From: Paenibacillus_AB sp036577625
GTDB lineage: Bacteria; Bacillota; Bacilli; Paenibacillales; NBRC-103111
Reading direction: 5' to 3'
Assembly: GCF_036577625.1 (NCBI RefSeq)
Contig: NZ_JARBDC010000045.1
Location: forward strand, 9,077 to 73,076
Length of the DNA: 64,000 nt
Notes under the pieces: model-generated
Databases searched by the model: none
Told to the model about the DNA's origin: nothing
What the model saw: only the letters and a program-made list of their open reading frames with translations
Program-made: the position numbers and the translations under genes
Shown: positions 17,559 through 25,946 of the stretch, piece by piece
How the letters are laid out: each line of letters begins with the position of its first letter
How positions within the stretch are numbered: the first letter of the stretch is position 1

Positions 17559-17840
17559 TTATTTCCATTCCAACGCCCGCAGCAGCCGATGCTTCATCAG
17601 CTCCAGCAAAAAATCGACATAGTAGTCTTTGCGGACGATCACCTGGTACCGGTGCCCCGGGTACGCGTAAAACAGCACGTCCGTATGCACCTCGTTCGCC
17701 TCGAAATGCGCCTGCACCCGCTTCATCGATTCCGCGAACGGATCATGTCGGACGATTTCGATCGCGAATTCGGTATCTTCGCCGTTCGCGCTCTCTTCGA
17801 TCCGGATCGTCTCCGCATCCCATTCATAATGCATGTTCAT
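17559..17840 (-). CDS. Conserved-looking small protein of unknown function
   Basis: 93 residues, cytoplasmic, acidic N-terminus (WDAETIRIEESANGEDTEFA), then an alpha/beta stretch with VLFYAYPGHRYQVIVRKDYY and a helical end (FLLELMKHRLLRALEWK). No family was recognised. GGAGGG lies before the ATG, and it sits 22 bp downstream of the transporter gene in the same direction, so it is probably co-transcribed. Convergent with the FTP-like gene. Confidence 0.65.
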   Translation of the reverse strand: MNMHYEWDAETIRIEESANGEDTEFAIEIVRHDPFAESMKRVQAHFEANEVHTDVLFYAYPGHRYQVIVRKDYYVDFLLELMKHRLLRALEWK

Positions 17841-17862
17841 CCCGATTCCCTCCGTTTCCGGT

Positions 17863-19143
17863 TCAGATCAAATAACGGACGTAAATATAGACGCTCGACA
17901 GGGCGATCGACAGCAGCATGAGCGGAAACGCGACCTTCATGTACGAGACGAAGCGGATCGGGTAGCCTTCCTTCCCCGATAAGCCGGCCACGATCAGATT
18001 GGCGCTCGCCCCGATCAGCGTCCCGTTTCCGCCGAGGCAGGCGCCGAGCGCCAGACTCCACCAAAGCGGCTCCAGGTCGGCCACGCCCATGTTGCCCATT
18101 TCCTGAATCATCGGAATCATCGTCGCCACGAACGGAATGTTGTCGAGAAACGCGGAGGCGATCGCGCTCAGCCACAAAATGAGCATCGACGTGGCGACGA
18201 GCTCGCCGCCGGTCAAATCGACGGCTTCCTTCGCCAGCCGCGAAATGACGCCGGTTTCCACCAGGCCCGACACCAGAACGAACAAGCCGACGAAGAAGAA
18301 AATCGTCGTCCACTCCACCTTCGTAAAGGCGTTTTCCATCGCATGCTCCCCGGTCAACAGCAGAAGCAGAAACGCCCCGGCGAGGGCGACCGTCGCCGAT
18401 TCCAGATGAAGCAGCTGGTGAAGGAAGAAGCCGACGATCGTTACGCCCAGCACGGTCAAGCATTTGACGAGCAGCGCGCGATCCGTGATCACTTCCTTCT
18501 CGTCCATCCGCATGATCGATTGCCGCAGCTCGTCGGTCGTCCGGATTCGCTTCCGGTACAGCCAGACGAATATCGGGAGATGGACGGCCATAATCAATGC
18601 GATGATCGGGCCGAGATTGACGATAAACGCCATGAACGTCAGCTCCTTGACGGCGCTGCCGATCATGATGTTCGGCGGATCGCCGATCAGCGTGGCGGCG
18701 CCGCCGATATTGCAGGCCAGCACCTGCGTGATCAGAAACGGAACCGGGTTGACCCGCAGCTGTCTCGTAATGCTGAACGTGACCGGAACCATCAGCAGCA
18801 CCGTGGTCACATTGTCGAGAAACGCCGAGCCGACCGCCGTGAGCAGCGCCAGCGACAGCATGATCCTTACGGGGTCCCCTTTCGCCTTCTTGGCCGCAAC
18901 GAGCGCGACGTATTTGAACAGCCCGGTTTCCGCCGTTATGCTGACGATGATCATCATACCGATCAGCAGCCCGAGCGTATTGAAGTCGATATGGTGGACG
19001 GCCGTCTCCTGGTCCACGATGCCGATCGCCACCATCACGACGCCCCCGATCATGGCGACGATCGTCCGATGAATTTTTTCGGCGATGATAAGACCGTATG
19101 TAACAAGAAAAATGCCGATGGCGACTAAAGCTTGCAGTTCCAT
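17863..19143 (-). CDS. ArsB/NhaD-type ion transporter (IT superfamily)
   Basis: 426 residues with about eleven to twelve membrane helices in two inverted halves. The half-site motifs SAFLDNVTTVLLMVP and SAFLDNIPFVATMIP are the paired signatures of the ion-transporter superfamily (ArsB, NhaD, citrate carriers), and NIGGAATLIGDPPNIMIG and GGNGTLIGASANLIVAG are the matching substrate loops. It may exchange Na+ for H+ or carry an oxyanion or dicarboxylate; no arsenic genes lie near. A leader with an internal terminator precedes it. Translation starts at ATG 19143 after GGGAGG. Confidence 0.87.
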   Translation of the reverse strand: MELQALVAIGIFLVTYGLIIAEKIHRTIVAMIGGVVMVAIGIVDQETAVHHIDFNTLGLLIGMMIIVSITAETGLFKYVALVAAKKAKGDPVRIMLSLALLTAVGSAFLDNVTTVLLMVPVTFSITRQLRVNPVPFLITQVLACNIGGAATLIGDPPNIMIGSAVKELTFMAFIVNLGPIIALIMAVHLPIFVWLYRKRIRTTDELRQSIMRMDEKEVITDRALLVKCLTVLGVTIVGFFLHQLLHLESATVALAGAFLLLLLTGEHAMENAFTKVEWTTIFFFVGLFVLVSGLVETGVISRLAKEAVDLTGGELVATSMLILWLSAIASAFLDNIPFVATMIPMIQEMGNMGVADLEPLWWSLALGACLGGNGTLIGASANLIVAGLSGKEGYPIRFVSYMKVAFPLMLLSIALSSVYIYVRYLI

Positions 19144-19221
19144 AATTCCTCCCGATTCATGCGGATGTTATAATTTGCCCGATCCGGCGCGGATTTAGTT
19201 CGTCCGCCTTTCCTATCGCCG

Positions 19222-19318
19222 AAAAAAGACAAAAAGAGCCCGCGCTTGGCAGGCTCCTCCCGTACATCCCGTTATGCAATTCGGTTTTAATTATATACAG
19301 GGGGCTTCCCGTTGTAAA
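19222..19318 (-). promoter_or_regulatory. Promoter and leader terminator (possible attenuator) of the ArsB/NhaD-type gene
   Basis: Leftward promoter: -35 TTTACA (19313-19318), 17-bp spacer, -10 TATAAT (19290-19295). Within the transcript, 19236-19256 forms a GAGCC.../...GGCTC stem followed on the minus strand by TTTTTGTCTTTTTT down to 19222, an intrinsic terminator 80 bp before the start codon. It suggests conditional read-through, or a small RNA ending there. The stretch between start point and terminator is only about 30 nt, too short for most known aptamers. Confidence 0.6.
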
Positions 19319-19337
19319 GACGGGACCCATTTTCAGA

Positions 19338-19366
19338 TTGTCAGCCCGCGAGCCATTTGATATAGT
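19338..19366 (+). promoter_or_regulatory. Promoter of the second GT-C-like gene
   Basis: TTGTCA (19338-19343), exactly 17 bp, then TATAGT (19361-19366): a good sigma-A promoter 56 bp before the ATG at 19423. Confidence 0.6.
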
Positions 19367-19422
19367 ATGAAAAAATGAGTCCAACTTCCCATATCCCACC
19401 CTGCGACCAGGAGCAGTGAAGC

Positions 19423-20697
19423 ATGCTTGCCCTCTATCACAAACTGAAGCACCGCGATTTCGTTCTCCTCGTTCCGCTCGTGGCGCTGTCGCTGTACGTG
19501 CGGCTGCGGTACTTTTTCTTTCTCGCCTCGTCCGGCAAAGGCTTTCCGGATGCGGCCGACAGCCAGTGGTACCTCGCCTACGCACGATCGCTCATGACCG
19601 ATTTCAAAATCGGCCTGCATATGAACGATCTGCTGTATTTCGGCTACAACATGCTGCTTACCGTGCTGCTTATGCTGTTCAAGGATCCGGTCGCGATCTT
19701 GTTCATTCAAGCCGTGACCGCCGGCCTCAGCGTCATCCTTGTCTTTAAAATCGCACGAATGCTTTTCAACAGGACGACGGCCGTAATCGCTTCCATTTTG
19801 TACGGCTATTCGTGGGACATTACGCTGTGGACGACGTACATTTTGACCGACAGCTTCTTTATCAGCCTGCTGCTGCTGTGCGTCTTTCTTCTGCTCAAAA
19901 GCTTCGAGTCCGGCAAAACGGCGTATAAGGCGCTGTTTGTCGCGTCAGCGGCATATTTGTTCATCTTCAGGCCGACGGGGATTTTGTCGCTGCTGTTCAT
20001 CCTGATCTATATCGCGATACGCATGGACAAACCGAAGGCGCTCCGGTTTGTGCGCAGGCACAAATATACGCTCGGCGGCATCGCCGCCGCCCTTGTCGCC
20101 GTCGGCGCCTACGCGCTGTTCGGCGGGAAGCTGGCCCCGCTCGTTCAATCGCTGCAGTATAACGCCAAGCTGGTGCTGTACAACATTTACGCCAGAGGCT
20201 GGGTATACGACCAGCCGACACCCGGCGCCATCTTCTACAAGCCCGACTACACGATCGATATCGGAAACAGTCTGATCCTGAGCTTTCTCGTCCATAACTG
20301 GGACCATGTCGCCGCCATTTACGCGAGAAGGGTCGTCGCTTTTCTCGGCCGCTGGGTATGGCTGACCGACTTGTCGACGTTCGGGGGCATCAAAACGTTC
20401 GTCTCCAACATGGTGCCGACCGCGCTTTTCGTAGCGGGCTTCGTCGCCTCGATCGTCAACGGGATATTCAAAAAGGCGTCGATCGTTTGGTTATGCATCC
20501 TGGCCATCTTCATCTTCTGCATCGTCCTGTTCATCGACGGCATGTACCGGTACAGGGCGCCCAGCATCCCGTTCATCGCGATCGCGGTCGCGTACGGAGC
20601 GGACAGCGTCGCCCGGGCCGCATTCGCGATCGGCAAAAAGGCGATCGGCAAGCTGCCCTGGAAGCGCAAGTCGACGAATTTGAAATCCGGGCTGTAA
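19423..20697 (+). CDS. Multi-spanning membrane glycosyltransferase-like protein (GT-C/GT39-like), copy 2
   Basis: 424 residues and about ten membrane helices; a paralogue of the first gene of the glycan operon. Shared blocks include DSQWYLAYARSLMTDFKIGL, YGYSWDITLWTTYILTDSFF, SGKTAYKALFVA, FIFRPTG and FIDGMYRYRAPSIPFIA. Unlike copy 1 it is a single gene with its own promoter and terminator, so it presumably uses the lipid-linked sugar made by another locus, for example the GT2 at 14541. AGGAG precedes the ATG. The acceptor is unknown. Confidence 0.78.
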   Translation: MLALYHKLKHRDFVLLVPLVALSLYVRLRYFFFLASSGKGFPDAADSQWYLAYARSLMTDFKIGLHMNDLLYFGYNMLLTVLLMLFKDPVAILFIQAVTAGLSVILVFKIARMLFNRTTAVIASILYGYSWDITLWTTYILTDSFFISLLLLCVFLLLKSFESGKTAYKALFVASAAYLFIFRPTGILSLLFILIYIAIRMDKPKALRFVRRHKYTLGGIAAALVAVGAYALFGGKLAPLVQSLQYNAKLVLYNIYARGWVYDQPTPGAIFYKPDYTIDIGNSLILSFLVHNWDHVAAIYARRVVAFLGRWVWLTDLSTFGGIKTFVSNMVPTALFVAGFVASIVNGIFKKASIVWLCILAIFIFCIVLFIDGMYRYRAPSIPFIAIAVAYGADSVARAAFAIGKKAIGKLPWKRKSTNLKSGL

Positions 20698-20720
20698 GAA
20701 ACGCCGCGATAACGGAAAAG

Positions 20721-20750
20721 AGGGCTGCCGAACGATCGGCAGCCTTTTTT
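20721..20750 (+). terminator. Intrinsic terminator
   Basis: A 9-bp perfect stem (GGCTGCCGA/TCGGCAGCC, loop ACGA) at 20723-20744 followed by TTTTTT. The same hairpin, inverted, occurs at 31670-31691. Confidence 0.9.
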
Positions 20751-20764
20751 ATCGTTTCGTCCCG

Positions 20765-23700
20765 TTACGGACCGGATGGAGTCATATACAGAGAGACGTC
20801 GTCCACATACAGCGCCGTTCCGTTCCAAGCTTTATCGGCGATGACTACGAGCTGCGCTTTTTTCACTTCGCTCGCGCCGACGGAGGCGGGAATGATCCCT
20901 TTCAATCGGACCGGCCGCCACGTGCCGACCGAAGCGGCATCGAGCGGGCGGATGTCCGACAAGACGGTGGACAGCGTTTTTCCGGCGGCGTCCATCAGGT
21001 TGAGACCCAGCTGGATCGTGCCGCCCGGCGGAGTCCCTTCCTTCACTTTGTACCACGCTTCCGCGGCGAAGTAACCCGATTCGGCCGTCACCGTTTGGGC
21101 CGGACCGCCCCGCTCCATATTTTGGATCAGCAGGCCGTACTGTCCGGTGCGCGACGCCTCCGTCAGGCGGGCGATGCTGCCGGTCGTTCTGACCCAGTAG
21201 CTCCAGGGCGTCGCGGATGCCCCCGTTCCCGTCTCGAACGAACCGTTTGCCGTCGCGGACGGCCGGTTGTCGGCGAAGTCCAGAATCAGCTTCGCATAGC
21301 TCCGCTCCGCCGCATAGACGGACCCATACACCGTATCCGCGACCGACTGCTTCACCGGCCCGCCCTGCGGCTCCGAAGCGCGGATGTAATCGAGCACGTT
21401 CCAGAACGTCGACTCCAGCTTCAAGCCGCCGGACGCCTGATACACCGATACGTCGTCCACATACGCGACGCCGTTCTGCAAACCGTCGACGATGACGACG
21501 AACTGCGCGCTTTTGACTTCGGCGCCGCTTATTTGCGCCGGGATCTCGTACAGCATAACCGCTTCCTTCCACGCGCCGGCGCCGGCGGCGAGCGGCTGCA
21601 GCTTCCCGCGGACGGTGCCGATCTGTTTGCCGGACGCATCCCGCAAATTCATGGCGAGCTGAATCGTGGCGCTGCCCGTATAAGAAGCCGGAACGGAGTA
21701 ATAGACACGCGCCGCCAGCAAGCCGGGGTTGACCGCGAATACTTGAACAGGCCCGCCGCGATCGAGTCCTTGAATTTTCAGGCTGGCCGATCCCGTCCGG
21801 GCTTGCTCCGTCGACCGCTGCATCGTCCCCGTACTTTGAATCCAGTGGGTCCAAGGCGGCGCGGTCGATGCGCCGGATTCGAACGATCCGTTCGTCTCGA
21901 GCGGGAACAAACCGCGCACCGCTTCCTGCAGCAGCTTGGCGAACGCCTGCAGCGTCGCCGAGGGCGAGCTTGCGGCCAGCTCGGCGACCCGATTCGTCAC
22001 CGTTCCGCCGTTCGGTTCGTACGTTTTCATATAGTTGGCCAAATCCCAGAACGTCGACGCGTTCCAGATCGACCATTCGAGCGAGTACGTTCTCGGATCT
22101 AACGGATGGGCGAGCACCGGGTCGCTCTTGAACGAGTCGACCAGCGCGAACCGTTTTTGCTGCATCAGCCGCTTCGCGTCCAGATCGGTCAGCAGCGCCA
22201 ACGCGGAGGCGGCGTCCGTCGGAGGCGCCGTATCTTTCGGGTAGCTCAGTGCCGAAGCCTCGTAATATTCGAACGCCCGCAGCAGCATAGTCGCACGCGC
22301 TTTTTGCGGCGCCGTCTGCGCCTTGCTGACGACCGACTCGAGCAGCCGGCGGCTTTCGGCGATTTCCTGGTCGGTCACGATGTTCAAATAGTCCGCCGCG
22401 TTAAAAGGCAAGTATGTGGATATTTTCCGGGTCTGGAACCAGGTCGTCGACAGCACGCGCTGCGTCCAAAACCGCTCCCAATGATCGTAGTACGCCGCCA
22501 GATCGGCGGCCGCCGCCGGCCCTACCGCCCGGACGTACCATTCCTGCAGCAGCTCGTCCACATTCGCGTCCGGGTTCCACTGCAGCTTGGCGGACAGCCA
22601 CGGCTTCGGACCTTCCCCCCAGTTCGGATACAGCTCCGCATAATGGGCGGTAACGCCGGCCTGTTTGCCGTATTTGTAATTGTCGGCCATCCGATGGTTG
22701 TACACTCGGGGCAGCACATACGGCGTGCCGTACATGTAGTCGTACCAGGCCAAATTTTCCGTTACAGCCGCCCACGCTTCCATCTGCGCCTTGCCCGCCG
22801 CCTCGACGGCCGGGTCGGCCCACGCCATCCGATCTTTCGTCAGAAACGGAACGACGCGGGGGTTGAGCGGAAACGACGGCGGGTCCATCACTTCCTGGTA
22901 GGCGAGCAGGCCGAACCATTTGTCCGGATAAACGGCCAGCACGCCTTCGGCGACCTGGTTGACCCAGTTGTAATAAATGTCCGACATGTCCACAAGGCCG
23001 ATCGAGTTCTTTTTGTTCGGGTAGTCCGGATGATTCGGGTCCGCTTCGCAAAAACCGCCGGAATCGTTCATCCCGAGCGAGTACGACGTTTCGTCCGGAT
23101 GTTCGTCGAAATAGCGGATGATGTTGCTTACCGCCTCCTGCACGATGCCGGGCGCCGTAAAGCAGGGCTGCCAGTTGTGCGTCGTGTCGTTGGGCGGAAT
23201 ATACCGCTCCCCGTTTCGCATCGGAAAATATTCGGGATGTGTCGTCCCGTACCGCGACGGAGGGAACAGCTTCAGCAGGTTGTGATGGAACTGGATGCGG
23301 TTATGGAGCCGGTTTTTGTCCTGCCAATCCGACCGCTCCGGAAATTGCGCCCAGCTGATGCCGGGAGAAAACACTCTCGAGAAAAAGGCCGGCTGCTCCT
23401 TCACGTCCTGCTTCGGTACCGTTATATCGGTGCGAACCGGCACGTCTTCGCCGTCGCTGCCGGGCATCAGCCACCGCACGCCGACGTACCGTTCCAGAAA
23501 CTCGTACACGCCGTACGACGTGCCGGCCGGCGTCGGTCCGGCGATGACGACGCAGTTGCCGTGCGGATGGATGACGAAGCCGTCGCCGTCCATCCCCTGC
23601 AGCAAGCCCGCCATATGCGGATCGGAGCCGGGGTCGCCGACATAGAGTCGGACGCGGCCGTTCAGGCTCCCGCCTCCCGCATGGAGCTCCGCCTCCGTCA

Positions 23701-23959
23701 TGACCGGCAAAACGGCGCCGGTCGACTTCCGTACGTATTCGACCAGCTCGCCGGCCGCATGGGCGGTCGTCGCGTCCGCTTGCTCCGGCACGAGCACGAC
23801 TGCGTGCGGGGCGCCGTTTTCCACGATGCGCAGCTCTCCGCCGCCCTGCGCGAACGCTTGACCGGTAATTCCGCCGCCTGCCGGAAACAAGCCGGCGACC
23901 AACGCGGCCAGCAGCGCGACGAGCCATTTGCGCATCGGATTGCGTATGGGTGTTTCCAT
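20765..23959 (-). CDS. Secreted DUF4838 protein with two carbohydrate-binding modules
   Basis: 1064 residues. A signal peptide (WLVALLAALVAGLFPAGG) precedes a domain like the N-terminal part of glucuronidases and hexosaminidases (TAHAAGELVEYVRKSTGAVLP), then the DUF4838 core with THPEYFPMRNGER, SLGMNDSGGFCE and WYDYMYGTPYVLPRVYNH. The C-terminal 400 residues hold two copies of a carbohydrate-binding-like module (NGSFESG and NGSFETG, each ending Y-VDDVS-Y). It probably hydrolyses or binds an extracellular polysaccharide. The ATG at 23959 is used because GGAGG is nine bases away; a TTG six bases earlier is too close. Last gene of the first ABC transporter operon. Confidence 0.82.
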   Translation of the reverse strand: METPIRNPMRKWLVALLAALVAGLFPAGGGITGQAFAQGGGELRIVENGAPHAVVLVPEQADATTAHAAGELVEYVRKSTGAVLPVMTEAELHAGGGSLNGRVRLYVGDPGSDPHMAGLLQGMDGDGFVIHPHGNCVVIAGPTPAGTSYGVYEFLERYVGVRWLMPGSDGEDVPVRTDITVPKQDVKEQPAFFSRVFSPGISWAQFPERSDWQDKNRLHNRIQFHHNLLKLFPPSRYGTTHPEYFPMRNGERYIPPNDTTHNWQPCFTAPGIVQEAVSNIIRYFDEHPDETSYSLGMNDSGGFCEADPNHPDYPNKKNSIGLVDMSDIYYNWVNQVAEGVLAVYPDKWFGLLAYQEVMDPPSFPLNPRVVPFLTKDRMAWADPAVEAAGKAQMEAWAAVTENLAWYDYMYGTPYVLPRVYNHRMADNYKYGKQAGVTAHYAELYPNWGEGPKPWLSAKLQWNPDANVDELLQEWYVRAVGPAAAADLAAYYDHWERFWTQRVLSTTWFQTRKISTYLPFNAADYLNIVTDQEIAESRRLLESVVSKAQTAPQKARATMLLRAFEYYEASALSYPKDTAPPTDAASALALLTDLDAKRLMQQKRFALVDSFKSDPVLAHPLDPRTYSLEWSIWNASTFWDLANYMKTYEPNGGTVTNRVAELAASSPSATLQAFAKLLQEAVRGLFPLETNGSFESGASTAPPWTHWIQSTGTMQRSTEQARTGSASLKIQGLDRGGPVQVFAVNPGLLAARVYYSVPASYTGSATIQLAMNLRDASGKQIGTVRGKLQPLAAGAGAWKEAVMLYEIPAQISGAEVKSAQFVVIVDGLQNGVAYVDDVSVYQASGGLKLESTFWNVLDYIRASEPQGGPVKQSVADTVYGSVYAAERSYAKLILDFADNRPSATANGSFETGTGASATPWSYWVRTTGSIARLTEASRTGQYGLLIQNMERGGPAQTVTAESGYFAAEAWYKVKEGTPPGGTIQLGLNLMDAAGKTLSTVLSDIRPLDAASVGTWRPVRLKGIIPASVGASEVKKAQLVVIADKAWNGTALYVDDVSLYMTPSGP

Positions 23960-24131
23960 TTTCAAATTCCTCCTTGACCTGATCGAATGGGGTACCGCCG
24001 GAACGATCGAGCCGTTCCGTCTTTTTCGGATAGGTCTGACCGGAAGTCGTCATGCTGCCGTCGTTGCCGCCTCTCACGTATGAGCGCATCACCTCCTCTG
24101 CGGCGCGCGGCCCGTGTCGGCCGGCTCCGCA

Positions 24132-24968
24132 TTATCCTTTTACCGCCCCCATCGTAGCCCCTTCCATGATCGAGCGCTGGAACAGGACGTACATGACGAC
24201 GGACGGAATCATCGCGATCGTCACGCCGGCGAACAGCGTGACCCAGTCGGCCGTGTACTGCATCATTTGATTGGCCTGGTACATATTGACCCCGATCGTA
24301 TATTTGTTCGGATCGCTCAAATAAATGAACGGCGCCAGGAAATTGTTGTACAGCCCCAAAAATTTGAAAATCGCCACGGTGACGATGCCGGGCATCGCCA
24401 GCGGCACGATGATGCGCCCGAATACTTGAAACAGCGACGCACCGTCCATAAACGCGCTCTCCTCCAGCTCCTTCGGCAGCGACTGCATGAACCCGCCGAG
24501 CAGCATCAGGAAAAAGACGCTCTCGCCCAAGCTTTCGAGCACGATCAGCCCGGTCAGGCTGTTCGTCAAATGCAGGTCGCGCATCAACACGTACTGCGGA
24601 ATGAGCGCGTTGATTCCCGGCAAAAACAGCGACAGCATGATCGTGCCCCAGATCAGCTTGCGCCCCTTGAACTCCAGGCGCGTCAGCGCGTACGCGTTCA
24701 GCGTCGTAAGGAGCGTGCCGAGGAGCAGACTGGCCCCGACGTAATAAAGCGTATTCAGCAGCGCGGCGCCGAGCCTATATTTGATCCAGGCGTTTTTGTA
24801 ATTGACCCATTTCCACGATTCCGGCAGCGACCAGACGTTCTGGAAAAATTCGCGGTTCGTTTTGAGCGATTCGTACAGCACCCACGCGAGCGGGAACAAA
24901 ACGGTGAGCGACCAGAAGACCAAGACGAGCCGCCAGAAGACGTCGACCCACGTGCGCCGTTCCTTCAT
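24132..24968 (-). CDS. Carbohydrate ABC transporter permease (MalG/LacG type)
   Basis: 278 residues, six membrane helices, and the cytoplasmic EAA loop LPKELEESAFMDGASLFQVF before PLAMPGIVTVAIF, which contacts the shared ATPase. The C-terminus, RSIMEGATMGAVKG, is typical of the CUT1 subfamily. It forms a channel with the MalF-like protein upstream; no ATPase gene is present, so a common MsmX-type ATPase elsewhere is expected. A GGGGGAG ribosome-binding site precedes the ATG. Confidence 0.92.
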   Translation of the reverse strand: MKERRTWVDVFWRLVLVFWSLTVLFPLAWVLYESLKTNREFFQNVWSLPESWKWVNYKNAWIKYRLGAALLNTLYYVGASLLLGTLLTTLNAYALTRLEFKGRKLIWGTIMLSLFLPGINALIPQYVLMRDLHLTNSLTGLIVLESLGESVFFLMLLGGFMQSLPKELEESAFMDGASLFQVFGRIIVPLAMPGIVTVAIFKFLGLYNNFLAPFIYLSDPNKYTIGVNMYQANQMMQYTADWVTLFAGVTIAMIPSVVMYVLFQRSIMEGATMGAVKG

Positions 24969-24983
24969 AGAGCGCTCTCCCCC

Positions 24984-25931
24984 TTAATACTCGTAAGCCC
25001 GGTTCGGCATCAGCCTGTCGATCAGCAGCTTGGCTGCGACGAGAACGACGAACAGAAACATCCCGATCGCGGACGCGTAGCCGTAATTGTGCGCTTCGCT
25101 GCCGAACGCCAAATTGAACATGTACAGGCCGATCAGGTCGGTCGAGCCGGCCGGTCCTCCGTTCGTCAAGATGAGCACCTTGTCGAAGCTTTTCAACGAG
25201 CCCAGAACGAGAAACAGCGCGCAGACGCGGATAATCGGCAACATGAGCGGGATTGTGATGCGAAACAGCCTCGTCGTATGCCCGGCCCCTTCGAGGACGG
25301 CCGACTCGTAGAGCGATTTCGGAATCGTCGCCATGGCGTTCATGAAAATGACCACATACAAGCCGACCCCGGCCCAGACGTATGGCGGGACGATGGCGGC
25401 CAGCGCCGTCTTCGCGTCGCCAAGCCAGTAGTAGCCGTTCATATCGATGCCGACGAGGCGAAGCAGCGCGTTGAGCAGCCCGTAGCTGCCGTCGTAGACG
25501 AACGCCCACAGCAGCGCGACGACGACCGTGGCCAGCACGTTCGGGAAAAAAAACAGCACCTTGAACAGCTTCGTTCCTTTATACCCTTTGTTCGTCAGCA
25601 AATACGCGAGAAACAGCGAGATGAGGATGACGCAGACCGGGACCGTCGCCATGTAGAACAAGTTGTGGCCGAGCGCTCTCCACACGTATTTGTCGCGAAT
25701 CATGTACGCGTAATTTTGCAGGCCGACGAATTTCGCGTCCGAAATTCCGTTCCAGTTCAGCAGCGAATAATAGACCGACATCAGGTTCGGGTACAGCGTG
25801 AAGAGCAAGTACCCTCCGTACGCCGGGACGACGGCGAGCAGCAGAAACAGCCGCTTCTGCACGTTCGCCTTTTGCAGCCGTCCCGCCCGGACGGCCCGGC
25901 CTGCGTTCGTTTCGTTTCGGACCGCGTGCAA
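24984..25931 (-). CDS. Carbohydrate ABC transporter permease (MalF/LacF type)
   Basis: 315 residues with six membrane helices. FLLLAVVPAYGGYLLFTLYP and the EAA loop IPKSLYESAVLEGAGHTTRL are CUT1 hallmarks, as is LTNGGPAGSTDLIGLYMF near the end. The start is uncertain: a GTG at 25940 lies one base from GGAG, so the TTG at 25931, ten bases away, is preferred. It lies between the solute-binding protein and the MalG-like partner, all leftward with short gaps. Confidence 0.9.
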   Translation of the reverse strand: MHAVRNETNAGRAVRAGRLQKANVQKRLFLLLAVVPAYGGYLLFTLYPNLMSVYYSLLNWNGISDAKFVGLQNYAYMIRDKYVWRALGHNLFYMATVPVCVILISLFLAYLLTNKGYKGTKLFKVLFFFPNVLATVVVALLWAFVYDGSYGLLNALLRLVGIDMNGYYWLGDAKTALAAIVPPYVWAGVGLYVVIFMNAMATIPKSLYESAVLEGAGHTTRLFRITIPLMLPIIRVCALFLVLGSLKSFDKVLILTNGGPAGSTDLIGLYMFNLAFGSEAHNYGYASAIGMFLFVVLVAAKLLIDRLMPNRAYEY

Positions 25932-25946
25932 CTCGGGCACACTCCT

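Noticed and set aside
19144..19300. A known riboswitch (fluoride, M-box, yybP-ykoY or c-di-AMP type) before the ArsB/NhaD-type gene
   Set aside because: Only short accidental matches such as GGCGATAGG were found; none of the conserved cores is present.
22106..23977. A 623-codon rightward frame opposite the DUF4838 gene
   Set aside because: Antisense composition artefact; no start signals or recognisable domain.
24060..24092. A strong AGGAGGTGATG on the minus strand between the MalG-type gene and the DUF4838 gene, opening a frame that runs into the latter
   Set aside because: The ATG is only two bases from the ribosome-binding site and the frame overlaps the DUF4838 gene out of register for hundreds of codons.
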